NCBI RefSeq assembly: GCF_024166365.1
Contig: NC_064830.1
Coordinates: 88,406,721-88,470,720, forward strand
Reading direction: 5' to 3'
Source: Elephas maximus indicus
Lineage: Eukaryota; Chordata; Mammalia; Proboscidea; Elephantidae
Length of the DNA stretch: 64,000 nucleotides
Below are positions 60,201-64,000 of the stretch, piece after piece (positions within the stretch are counted from its first letter, which is position 1; every line of letters begins with the position of its first letter). Position numbers and translations under genes: made by a program. The notes below the pieces were generated by a model, which saw nothing but the letters and a program-made list of their open reading frames with translations, searched no databases and had not been told where the DNA came from.

Positions 60201-63200
60201 TAAGTGACTACAACACCAGAAGAGTTCAAGAATCTTGGCTGACTCCCATCTACACAGGCTCCAGGGGAGACCTAGGAATTACAGTCAAAGGGTAAATACA
60301 ACCGAAAAGAGTAGACCAAAACATATGAGGAGAAAAGATAATGTGGTTGCTGTTAAGAGGCAATAAGGCTGACTAGTATAGCATGGAGGTTATTTGAGAG
60401 GGTAAATGGCCATGGGAACTAGGGAACGAAATGTACTCAGAGTTTTAATATCCTTTGCATTGGAAACTTGGCTTTTCCACCACCAAGGGGGGGGGGGGAA
60501 CACTTTGTCATGGATAAAAGAGCTCATTTTCAAACAGGAAATGAGTATTTCTCTGGCCTAAGGTTTTGCCGTTGGACTACGCACCAAGGATCAGTGCTGG
60601 GGATATAATTTATAAATGACCTGGAAGAGTCAAGCGCCCTGTGAAATTGCCAGCAAATGGACTTCAATGAGGGTAGGTATATTTCATTTAGGGAAAAATA
60701 AATCAGATTATCCTTCTAGCAAGAGAAGCTCTGAGCTAACAATTATGTCTCAGAGAAAGGGTTTAAGACTCACTGCAGATTTTCACCTGGAAACAGACTC
60801 AACGCAATACAAAAGTCAGCTACAACACTAAAAAGGAAACCGAGGGGTCAGCTTTTTTGGGGGCGGAGGGGGGAGGGCGGTGGTATATGACTTTTTTAAG
60901 ATCAAGAATAATATCTCCAGAGTCCTGAGTATATTCGAATTTGAATAGTGGCCCTAAAGGAGAGACCACCTAGGCACGATTATTCCCAAGGTTCTGGAAT
61001 CATCTGCCTGTAGCATTTGTACACAAATAATTTTCATTAACTGTGACAGTATATTTTACAGGCAAGTCTGCTTCGAAAATTGGTCTTTTAAAGTTCTGCA
61101 TAAGCTGTTTTTACCCTATCTTCAAAGTCAGGGCCTATTCCAGGGGCATGTCAAATTCTATCAACCTCTTGAGGCCCACTAGATTATTTAGAAGCTAATA
61201 CAGTCATGGAAACAAGCCATCATGGGCCACCAAGAAGAGCAGTCTCAGAAAGAGCCTCCCGTAGACACCCTGCCATGAAAAACATCTGGAGGAGATGGGC
61301 CACACTTTGGGCAGCTCGGTGCCAGGCTGAAACAAGAGAGGGGCTGAAGGGCAGAGCCAGGCATGACTCTTGTAAGGAAAACCCTGTGATGAAAAGCAGT
61401 ATGAAATGACATATCAGAGATGACTGGCGGGGGGAGGGGGGGGAGGCGCAGGGGGCAGGGAGGACATGTGTGTTTGCAAGCACGGTATCAAGTTTCTGGT
61501 GTTTTCAGCTGGCAAAATCAATGTCCAATTTTAATGCAACTTTTATCACACCCCATGATATGCATGTTGGGACTAGCACTAACAAGCTATGTGACCCTGG
61601 GTAGATTAACATCTCTGAGCGTCAATTTCCTCTTCTATAAAATAGGAGTAACTAGTAATGGTACTTACGCCTCACAGCACAATTAAGAAAACAAATTGAG
61701 ATAACATGAGTAAAATCACTTAACACCATGCCTGGCATGTAATTCAGGAGTGCTCTACAAATGGAGGTAGTTATTACTATTACTATCAACAAAATAACAA
61801 CAAAATGTTAACCCTAAACCCCATGCAGGTGAAACTTGCAAATGGCAGACCAAAGTCTTTGTAACTAGCTATAGTCTGAGCTTCCCACTGGCCATTTACA
61901 ACAGAACAGCTAACTACTAGCTATCAGTGTGGTCCTCCACGATTCACCCTGCTGTGGAGCTGTTCCTTTTGATTCTAAAAACCAGAGATGAATAAAGAGT
62001 ACATCATAAGAAAGTCCAAGGCTATTTTTTTCTAGCTAACTTGCTAGTTTAAAGGACATAAGGAAATATTCTAACTGCTAGGGTTTTTAAGAAATCTGAC
62101 TTCTCCGCTCCAAATTAGCTTCTTTCTCACTGAAACTCTCTTTAGAATATATTGTCATAACCTCATCTTTTACCTCCCCCACAGCTCCTTTTCACCATGA
62201 TTTTTTTTTTTTCCCCCATGTTTTCTATTTAGAAGTGAGAAGAAATGGAGAGGCAGTGAGGCAGCAGTGGAGAAATCATGTTCTAACAGCAAAGAAGGTA
62301 GTAATTAAATATTAGTCCCCCTTTTTTTTTTTTAATTAAATTAAAAAATAAAAACCAGTTTACCTGACCCTGAAGTAACTATAAATTGCTGTAACCCCAG
62401 ATAAACTTCTAAATTGTCCTGAAGAACTGGGAACTGAAAAGAAACAAAGGTTTTTAAAAAAATCAAAAATGCAAGTTTTAACATTTTAACATTAAAATAT
62501 TTCAAGCACCTCTGAGGGGGAGGAAAGGGATCCAAAACTTTTCTCTGGGAACCTTTACATCCAACTAAGAAGAGGTGGCTCCTTCTCTGGTACCCCACCA
62601 CCAACTTCTACAGTTGAAACCACCAGTTGATATTTGGAGTAAGAAAAGAAGACAGTATGTCAATTTGATACTTTTTCTTTTTTTTTTTAAAGCAAAAGAT
62701 GCTCAGGTGGAACTTTTATGTTCCAAATAGAGGACACTAAGTCCCAGAATGATCTATCCTTTCTGGAGCTCTAAGGCTGGGGCCATAGCTCCCTTCATAT
62801 CCCAAGGAAACCCTACCCTTGAGAGAAATATCAGATGTGCCTTATTAAAGTGCATGGCAAAGTGAGAGACAAGCCACATTACTTCGAAGTCAGTTTCTCT
62901 TGCTGATTTAGCAGATAGGACTTTATAACCAGAGGTGTATCTTTTATGTCTAAAGCTGCTACACTCACCAAGGCCATACGTTACGATAAAAACAAGACCT
63001 GAATGTGACAGCTAGGCACCTAAGAAAGGCAGATGGCAAAGTAAAATGGCACTTCCTGTGACAGAGAACACAAGACACGGCTGGGCTGCACAATACAAGT
63101 GCTGACCCTTCTAACTGATCTTGCCTTTGAAGAACAGATGGACTTAATGAAATCTCCTCAAATAACAGGCACCACTTACTGTATGAATCAGTCCTTATGA

Positions 63201-63615
63201 ATAAAGAGGCTAGCACTTATACACAGGTGGAGAGAACTAGCAATCTGCTGAGAGTGAGTTTTACAAAGGCTAACTGTTCAGCAACATAACTTTTATAAAT
63301 AACATCTCCTCCATTTGGCCTGGCCACTTTCAAGCTACTGGTGAAGGCATTAAAGCATTAGTAAAACTCACATTATGTCCAAGAGTTTGGGAAAGAAAAA
63401 CAGAGCCTCCGAAGTTTAAAATATTTTTTTTGATACAGGTGAGCAAAAAAAGCATTTTCCATCATGTTATTACGTGCAAGGAAGTAATTAGACTCTTCAT
63501 TCCCCTCCAAATGGTTAGTTACCAGTGTTGAGAAGGCGTGGGTGGGAAGGAGCTCCATCACTTTGGCCACTACCTCCAAGCTCTGGCGTAAGTACCGCTG
63601 CCACTCTGTCTGCTG
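30190..63615 (-). CDS. XPO6: Exportin-6, C-terminal ~644 residues (partial, spliced)
   Basis: Exportin-6 is an importin-beta family (HEAT-repeat) nuclear export receptor that carries profilin-actin out of the nucleus with RanGTP. Fourteen minus-strand exons join as 63615-63523, 62433-62364, 55729-55570, 51946-51854, 48055-47911, 45885-45739, 44844-44655, 40276-40121, 38997-38883, 38717-38546, 35336-35175, 34017-33919, 33738-33508 and 30291-30190. Together they give 1935 bases, that is 644 codons and a TAG stop. Every intron is GT-AG and every split codon is restored, so the gene looks functional. The product is recognised from segments such as [31 protein letters not shown] and the C-terminus [13 protein letters not shown]. 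Human XPO6 is about 1125 residues, so this is roughly residues 482-1125. The start codon and N-terminal Ran-binding region lie beyond base 64000. Residue numbers in the exon entries count from the first codon in this window. Confidence 0.97.
30525..30722 (-). repeat. MIR SINE
   Basis: Reverse MIR: attcaccatgtgccaggtac, aggtattagctcgtttaatg, ggtcacacagataggaaggg. It lies in the last XPO6 intron. Confidence 0.75.
31350..31550 (+). repeat. MIR SINE
   Basis: gcaggctctggagccagaag, ctttgtggctctgccagttc, catgaaatggggttaatagc and gtgaagtgcttgggaca are in MIR order. Confidence 0.75.
31739..31860 (+). repeat. MER5A-like hAT element with target duplication
   Basis: Terminal inverted repeats cagtggctctcaaa and tttagaaaccactg bound the element. 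The flanks ttttaaat and ctttaaat are a 7-of-8 match, the size of duplication that hAT transposons make. Confidence 0.8.
31871..32027 (+). repeat. AfroSINE (short form)
   Basis: ggaaaccctggtggcatagt, aaaaggtcggcagtttgaat, ggtcactatgaattggaaac. It starts immediately beside the hAT relic's target duplication. Confidence 0.88.
32030..32189 (+). repeat. AfroSINE (short form), tandem with the previous copy
   Basis: gtggcacagtggttaggagt, ccaaaaggtcagcagttcaa, ttgagtcagaatcgactcaa. Directly downstream of another copy in the same orientation. Confidence 0.86.
32190..33500. other. XPO6 intron, nothing recognised
   Basis: The 3' two-thirds of the last intron's upstream half; no repeat family identified. 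Open frames here have no protein similarity that I recognise. Confidence 0.35.
33508..33738 (-). CDS. XPO6: XPO6 coding exon, window residues 535-611
   Basis: A 231-base symmetric exon, the largest here, with 77 residues. It begins [20 protein letters not shown], continues [19 protein letters not shown] and [19 protein letters not shown], and ends LGRNFKMDR. The acceptor is ggtctctgcag and the donor is CGG|gtgaga. Confidence 0.97.
33919..34017 (-). CDS. XPO6: XPO6 coding exon, window residues 502-534
   Basis: A 99-base symmetric exon of 33 residues: [18 protein letters not shown] then [15 protein letters not shown]. The acceptor is tatttcctag and the donor is CAAG|gtaaga. It is separated from the next exon by only 180 bases. 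Confidence 0.96.
34778..35138 (-). repeat. L1 3' fragment near the XPO6 splice donor
   Basis: The T run at 34779-34796 is its poly(A) tail. tttgccatttctagaatggc, ataaatggaatcacacatag and gcataatgtatttaaaagtc are the L1 3' region. Its 5' end is about 36 bases from the exon at 35175. Confidence 0.75.
35175..35336 (-). CDS. XPO6: XPO6 coding exon, window residues 448-501
   Basis: A 162-base symmetric exon encoding [20 protein letters not shown], then [18 protein letters not shown] and ending [16 protein letters not shown]. The acceptor is gtctccacag and the donor is GCAG|gtacat. An L1-derived segment begins only about 36 bases inside the downstream intron. Confidence 0.96.
35340..36340. other. 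XPO6 intron, nothing recognised
   Basis: No repeat family or gene signal that I can support between the exon and the AfroSINE at 36350. Confidence 0.35.
36350..36525 (+). repeat. AfroSINE variant with extra internal segment
   Basis: ggagccctggtggcacggca, then ccagccgctccacagaaaaa and gtaaagattacagccaagga, which is the same insert type as at 26270. The usual atagggtcgctatgagtc segment is deleted. Confidence 0.85.
36720..37685 (-). repeat. Afrotherian-type L1 3'UTR, split by a SINE
   Basis: ttgtgcaactattctcacct, aacataaactcgctgccccc, aagacttcagggagtatttc and ggatggccacttgcaagctt. Homologous to the copies at 48975 and 54435. Interrupted at 36945-37105 by an AfroSINE. Confidence 0.8.
36945..37105 (-). 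repeat. AfroSINE with exact 13-bp target duplication
   Basis: ccaaacccactgccgagttc to gtgccaccacggtttc on the reverse strand. Flanked by ctgatcccatata at 36932-36944 and 37106-37118. The sister L1 copy at 49195 shows the unoccupied site (ttgatcccacaca). Confidence 0.93.
37690..38345 (-). mobile_element. L1 LINE 3' end with readable ORF2 C-terminus
   Basis: The minus-strand frame at 37906-38175 reads [20 protein letters not shown] and [18 protein letters not shown], the C-terminal end of L1 ORF2. gccttttggctattgtgact-like sequence upstream continues the element. It is 5'-truncated and so cannot move. Confidence 0.88.
38546..38717 (-). CDS. XPO6: XPO6 coding exon, window residues 390-447
   Basis: A 172-base exon encoding (R)[36 protein letters not shown] and [19 protein letters not shown], then AE. 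The acceptor is ttgtctgtag and the donor is TGAG|gtagga. An L1 fragment ends about 200 bases beyond the donor. Confidence 0.96.
38883..38997 (-). CDS. XPO6: XPO6 coding exon, window residues 352-390
   Basis: A 115-base exon encoding (D)[18 protein letters not shown] then [19 protein letters not shown], ending two bases into an Arg codon. The acceptor is ctttacttag and the donor is CCAG|gtaacc. The next intron, 165 bases, is the shortest in the window. Confidence 0.96.
39000..40120. other. XPO6 intron, nothing recognised
   Basis: No repeat or RNA gene identified in this intron. Confidence 0.35.
40121..40276 (-). CDS. XPO6: XPO6 coding exon, window residues 300-352
   Basis: A 156-base exon encoding (T)[18 protein letters not shown], then [19 protein letters not shown] and ending [11 protein letters not shown] plus one base of an Asp codon. 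The acceptor is gatttgcag and the donor is TCAG|gtagga. Confidence 0.96.
41030..41225 (+). repeat. MIR SINE
   Basis: cctggatatgaaccgcagat, agctggctatatgacctgca, gggctgctgtgaagattaga and agtgcctggcatatgagagg are in MIR order. Confidence 0.7.
41445..41590 (+). repeat. MIR SINE fragment
   Basis: tggcgctgctagatag, cagttccctcatctgaaagt, gtggataacaccacttcact. Confidence 0.6.
42190..42900 (+). repeat. Old L1 3' end, split by a SINE
   Basis: ttcttgccaaaaatattcaa, caaatccagatcataaggga and acaaaaaacggggtaatt, resuming after the SINE with ggtgctttagttatataaga and caggtgaaagatttattttc. The same type is at 49890. Confidence 0.6.
42505..42597 (+). repeat. AfroSINE, 5'-truncated, exact target duplication
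   Basis: A 93-base 3' part (aggcgctccttggaaactct ... gactcgatggcagtggg). Flanked by the direct repeat ccacatgttaa at 42494-42504 and 42598-42608. It shows insertion by target-primed reverse transcription with truncation. Confidence 0.93.
42905..43045 (+). repeat. MIR SINE 3' part
   Basis: ccttcatttcatcacttatg, taggaaagactaaattaaat, gccctgtgcttggcacaca and ctcaacaaatgttaa. Confidence 0.65.
43070..43445 (+). repeat. Old MaLR-type LTR
   Basis: ggccatgtaacttgctctat, ccaatgaaatgtgagtagaa, gtcacttctaggcaaagctt and the end cataacctagcctattctga ctgatacag are in forward LTR order. Confidence 0.65.
43500..43630 (+). repeat. MIR SINE fragment
   Basis: cctgccctgggcaactttct, accttagttttctccaggat, gggtaataaacagtatctaa, aggctgatgtgaaaatttca. 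Confidence 0.65.
43840..44650. other. AT-rich XPO6 intron stretch
   Basis: Strongly AT-rich with T runs (44301-44310). No family assigned; an eroded LINE is possible. Confidence 0.3.
44655..44844 (-). CDS. XPO6: XPO6 coding exon, window residues 237-300
   Basis: A 190-base exon encoding [58 protein letters not shown] and VPLDD, plus one base of a Thr codon. The acceptor is tcccttccag and the donor is GACA|gtatgt. The frame stays open into both flanking introns, so a raw reading frame looks much longer than the exon. Confidence 0.96.
45739..45885 (-). CDS. XPO6: XPO6 coding exon, window residues 188-236
   Basis: A 147-base, phase 0-0 exon of 49 residues: [20 protein letters not shown], then [18 protein letters not shown], ending SAQRLVDK. 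The acceptor is ttccctcccag and the donor is CAAG|gtgagg. Because it is a symmetric exon, skipping it would keep the frame. Confidence 0.96.
46190..46370 (+). repeat. L2 LINE fragment
   Basis: gcaaactccctggcctatca, agtctttcccttcaaacaac and ttccctggccccctccttct resemble the L2 coding end. Confidence 0.5.
46385..47760 (+). repeat. Old L1 3' region, interrupted by a younger L1
   Basis: agactgtggtgaaaacagca, ctcagcaattccacttctag and catatgaggctattcactgt precede the break at about 47090. After 47590 it resumes with atgacacagaaaagtctgga and a T-rich 3' end. Confidence 0.7.
47090..47585 (-). repeat. L1 3'UTR fragment nested in an older L1
   Basis: gcattttcggtgaagattta, cattctcattgtttctgttc, ggtgacctcaggggttaatt and cagtctatcagggtcctcct; a 3'UTR type distinct from the 48975/54435 group. 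Confidence 0.65.
47911..48055 (-). CDS. XPO6: XPO6 coding exon, window residues 139-187
   Basis: A 145-base exon encoding (V)[19 protein letters not shown], then [11 protein letters not shown] and ending [11 protein letters not shown]. The acceptor is atcttacag and the donor is CCAAG|gtattg. It ends in phase 0. Confidence 0.96.
48975..49580 (-). repeat. Afrotherian-type L1 3'UTR
   Basis: ttgttgctgaggatatacat, aagctgtgcaaccatcctca, aacataaactcactgcccac, aagacttcacacggtatttt and gcaaaggaagcagttgttca; close to 36720-37685. Confidence 0.8.
49890..50600 (+). repeat. Old L1 3' end
   Basis: tgatatgatgatgcaagagg, gttcctgccaaaaatgttta, taaaggacattcctgggaca and aacagcattatggttgcgta, in the order of an old L1 3' region. 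Contains an A17 run at 50200. Confidence 0.65.
50985..51180 (-). repeat. Old interspersed repeat, family not assigned
   Basis: catggcctttcaggctataa, aaaagcagccatagataata, tgttccaataaaactttatt and tagtttgcccatcactgctc. Same family as 12356, opposite strand. Confidence 0.65.
51300..51400 (+). repeat. MER5A-like hAT fragment
   Basis: agagtttctcaaagggtggt, aaaataacctaaggttcttg and atgcaaatccctgaacctag resemble half of a MER5A element. Confidence 0.45.
51455..51830 (+). repeat. L2 LINE fragment reaching the XPO6 exon
   Basis: ggacaagactcatggcattc, ctatccagcctcaccttcca, gcctcacttcatgctgttct and ttcctcgaatgcctactcca. It ends just downstream (gene sense) of the exon at 51854. Confidence 0.6.
51854..51946 (-). 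CDS. XPO6: XPO6 coding exon, window residues 108-139
   Basis: A 93-base exon encoding (R)[15 protein letters not shown] and [15 protein letters not shown], plus two bases of a Val codon. The acceptor is ttgccaacag. The donor is read as GATGT|gtaagt, because it restores Val-His with the next exon and matches the splice consensus; the alternative GAT|gtgtaa would break the frame. Confidence 0.94.
52075..52525 (+). repeat. Old L1 3' end
   Basis: atcccaaggaaataatctaa, aagcattatttacaatgtca, aatgtatcccaattttgtta, aaaaggctggaagactgttc and ggattatgaatgattttttc. Confidence 0.75.
53094..53275 (+). repeat. MER5A-like hAT element
   Basis: gagaggttctcaaactctgc, agaatcaactggggaatttt, gtctggaaatctgcacctct and gactctgatgcatgtgggcc match the MER5A layout. 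Confidence 0.75.
53940..54130 (+). repeat. MIR SINE
   Basis: cttataaactgtgtgacctg, gctacagtttcctcaatgat, aaaatggcaatacctgcctc. Confidence 0.75.
54435..54905 (-). repeat. Afrotherian-type L1 3'UTR
   Basis: tgttgagaatatacacagta, gagttctgcaaccattctcg, aacataaactcactgcccct and caatgctcaaggcagacttt; third copy of the 36720/48975 group. Confidence 0.8.
55265..55480 (-). repeat. MIR SINE
   Basis: tgtactaggcactgtgttaa, ccattttacagatgagggac and gagattaagcaacttgctcc, ending about 90 bases from the exon at 55570. Confidence 0.8.
55570..55729 (-). CDS. XPO6: XPO6 coding exon, window residues 55-108
   Basis: A 160-base exon encoding (G)[35 protein letters not shown] and [15 protein letters not shown], ending two bases into an Arg codon. 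The acceptor is atgttccag and the donor is AAAG|gtaggc. Amphipathic Leu-rich helices are typical of the HEAT solenoid. Confidence 0.96.
56300..56480 (+). repeat. MIR SINE
   Basis: agccacttcctggctctaca, agtttcagtttccttgtctg, taaaatgggaaaaaaatgct and ttcttgtaagggctaaatta. Confidence 0.78.
56800..57420 (+). repeat. Probable L2 LINE 3' region
   Basis: tctgcctggactacccatct, agtaagttctttccttcctg, gtgcccagcacccaacacag and tgcctagtgcagactggg suggest an L2 end; the left part is weak. Confidence 0.45.
57600..59580. other. Large XPO6 intron stretch, nothing recognised
   Basis: Nearly 2 kb without a repeat family that I can name and without exon-like frames flanked by splice sites. Confidence 0.35.
59580..61560. 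other. XPO6 intron stretch with G-rich tracts
   Basis: Mostly unassigned sequence. It contains G-runs at 59588-59610, 60486-60499, 60859-60881 and 61427-61463 on the plus strand, which is the template strand for XPO6. Confidence 0.4.
61570..61790 (+). repeat. MIR SINE
   Basis: acaagctatgtgaccctggg, cgtcaatttcctcttctata, aaataggagtaactagtaat and caccatgcctggcatgtaat. Confidence 0.8.
62364..62433 (-). CDS. XPO6: XPO6 coding exon, window residues 32-55
   Basis: A 70-base exon encoding [17 protein letters not shown] and IVTSGS plus the first base of a Gly codon. The acceptor is ttcttttcag and the donor is GTCAG|gtaaac. The split Gly is completed by the next exon (GHRLNIT). Confidence 0.95.
62440..63520. 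other. XPO6 intron, nothing recognised
   Basis: No repeat family or gene signal beyond T/A runs (62677-62690). The intron carries no alternative exon that I can support. Confidence 0.35.
63523..63615 (-). CDS. XPO6: XPO6 coding exon, window residues 1-31
   Basis: This is the most 5' exon of the gene inside the window. It has 93 bases, begins and ends in phase 0, and encodes [15 protein letters not shown] through [11 protein letters not shown]. The acceptor is ctcgcag and the donor is CTG|gtaac. Because CAG is repeated at the acceptor, a start 3 bases further in or out (one Gln less or more) cannot be excluded. Confidence 0.93.
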
Positions 63616-64000
63616 CTGCGAGGGAAAACACAAAGGAGTCAGCTCTCCCAGACAGCAGAATCTGTAGTCATCTTCCCTGCCTATCTGTCCTTGGTCTCAA
63701 AGTCCACCCTCAGACATAAAATTTTGAAGAAATGGGAAATGATGGAACCAGGTTATTTGGTACCTTAAAAGGCCAAGCTAGAATATTTCCTAAGAATAAT
63801 TTCACAAAAAGTTATTTCCTCAGGAAGCAAAATGACTGCAAATGATCCATGTAGAATAACCTACTTTTCTCCCTAGAATTATAGGAATTCAGAGTTAAAA
63901 GAGCCACTTGGGAGATACTTGTGTCCCCTTTACATCACTGGTCACTCATTACCTTCTGAGACCATCCATTTCTGTGTTCATATAACTGATTAAATTGCTA

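Overview
This is a mammalian nuclear genomic window. The AfroSINE-type tRNA-derived repeats, the RTE-type LINE whose 3' tail those SINEs share, and the repeated L1 3'UTR family point to an afrotherian, probably a paenungulate such as elephant, sirenian or hyrax. The clade call is firm and the species is not. There is no sign of bacterial, phage or organellar DNA.

The only protein-coding gene I can support is XPO6 (exportin-6, the importin-beta family receptor that exports profilin-actin from the nucleus), on the minus strand. Fourteen coding exons lie between 30190 and 63615. They run from an internal exon at 63523-63615 to the stop codon at 30190-30192 and join in one uninterrupted frame of 644 codons plus stop. 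All splice sites are GT-AG and all phases match across the introns. The N-terminal part, with the Ran-binding region, lies beyond base 64000. A probable 3'UTR of about 630 bases runs to a minus-strand AATAAA at 29575-29580.

From 1 to about 29.5 kb the window is intergenic, downstream of XPO6. In human the next gene on this side is GSG1L, but no exon of it is visible. The region is a patchwork of old MIR, L2, L1M, MaLR and hAT relics with younger lineage-specific insertions. These include a head-to-tail AfroSINE cluster (2.35-3.17 kb), a 5'-truncated RTE LINE with its YADD motif still readable (21.94-23.52 kb), four solo-type LTRs and a CA-rich microsatellite (18.5 kb). From 30 to 64 kb the XPO6 introns carry the same repeat classes. 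L1 3' ends are common, mostly minus strand, that is, the same orientation as the gene.

The two least ordinary features are both intergenic. One is a 77-bp repeat that I do not recognise, with an internal hairpin, present four times within 2.5 kb; two of the copies form a fold-back pair (5979-6159). The other is a perfect 53-bp inverted repeat (11666-11718 and 12686-12738), one arm of which sits as filler between a broken MLT1 LTR and a younger LTR. I found no gene cluster or defence-like system. The single-exon reading frames in the intergenic half look like chance or repeat-derived frames.
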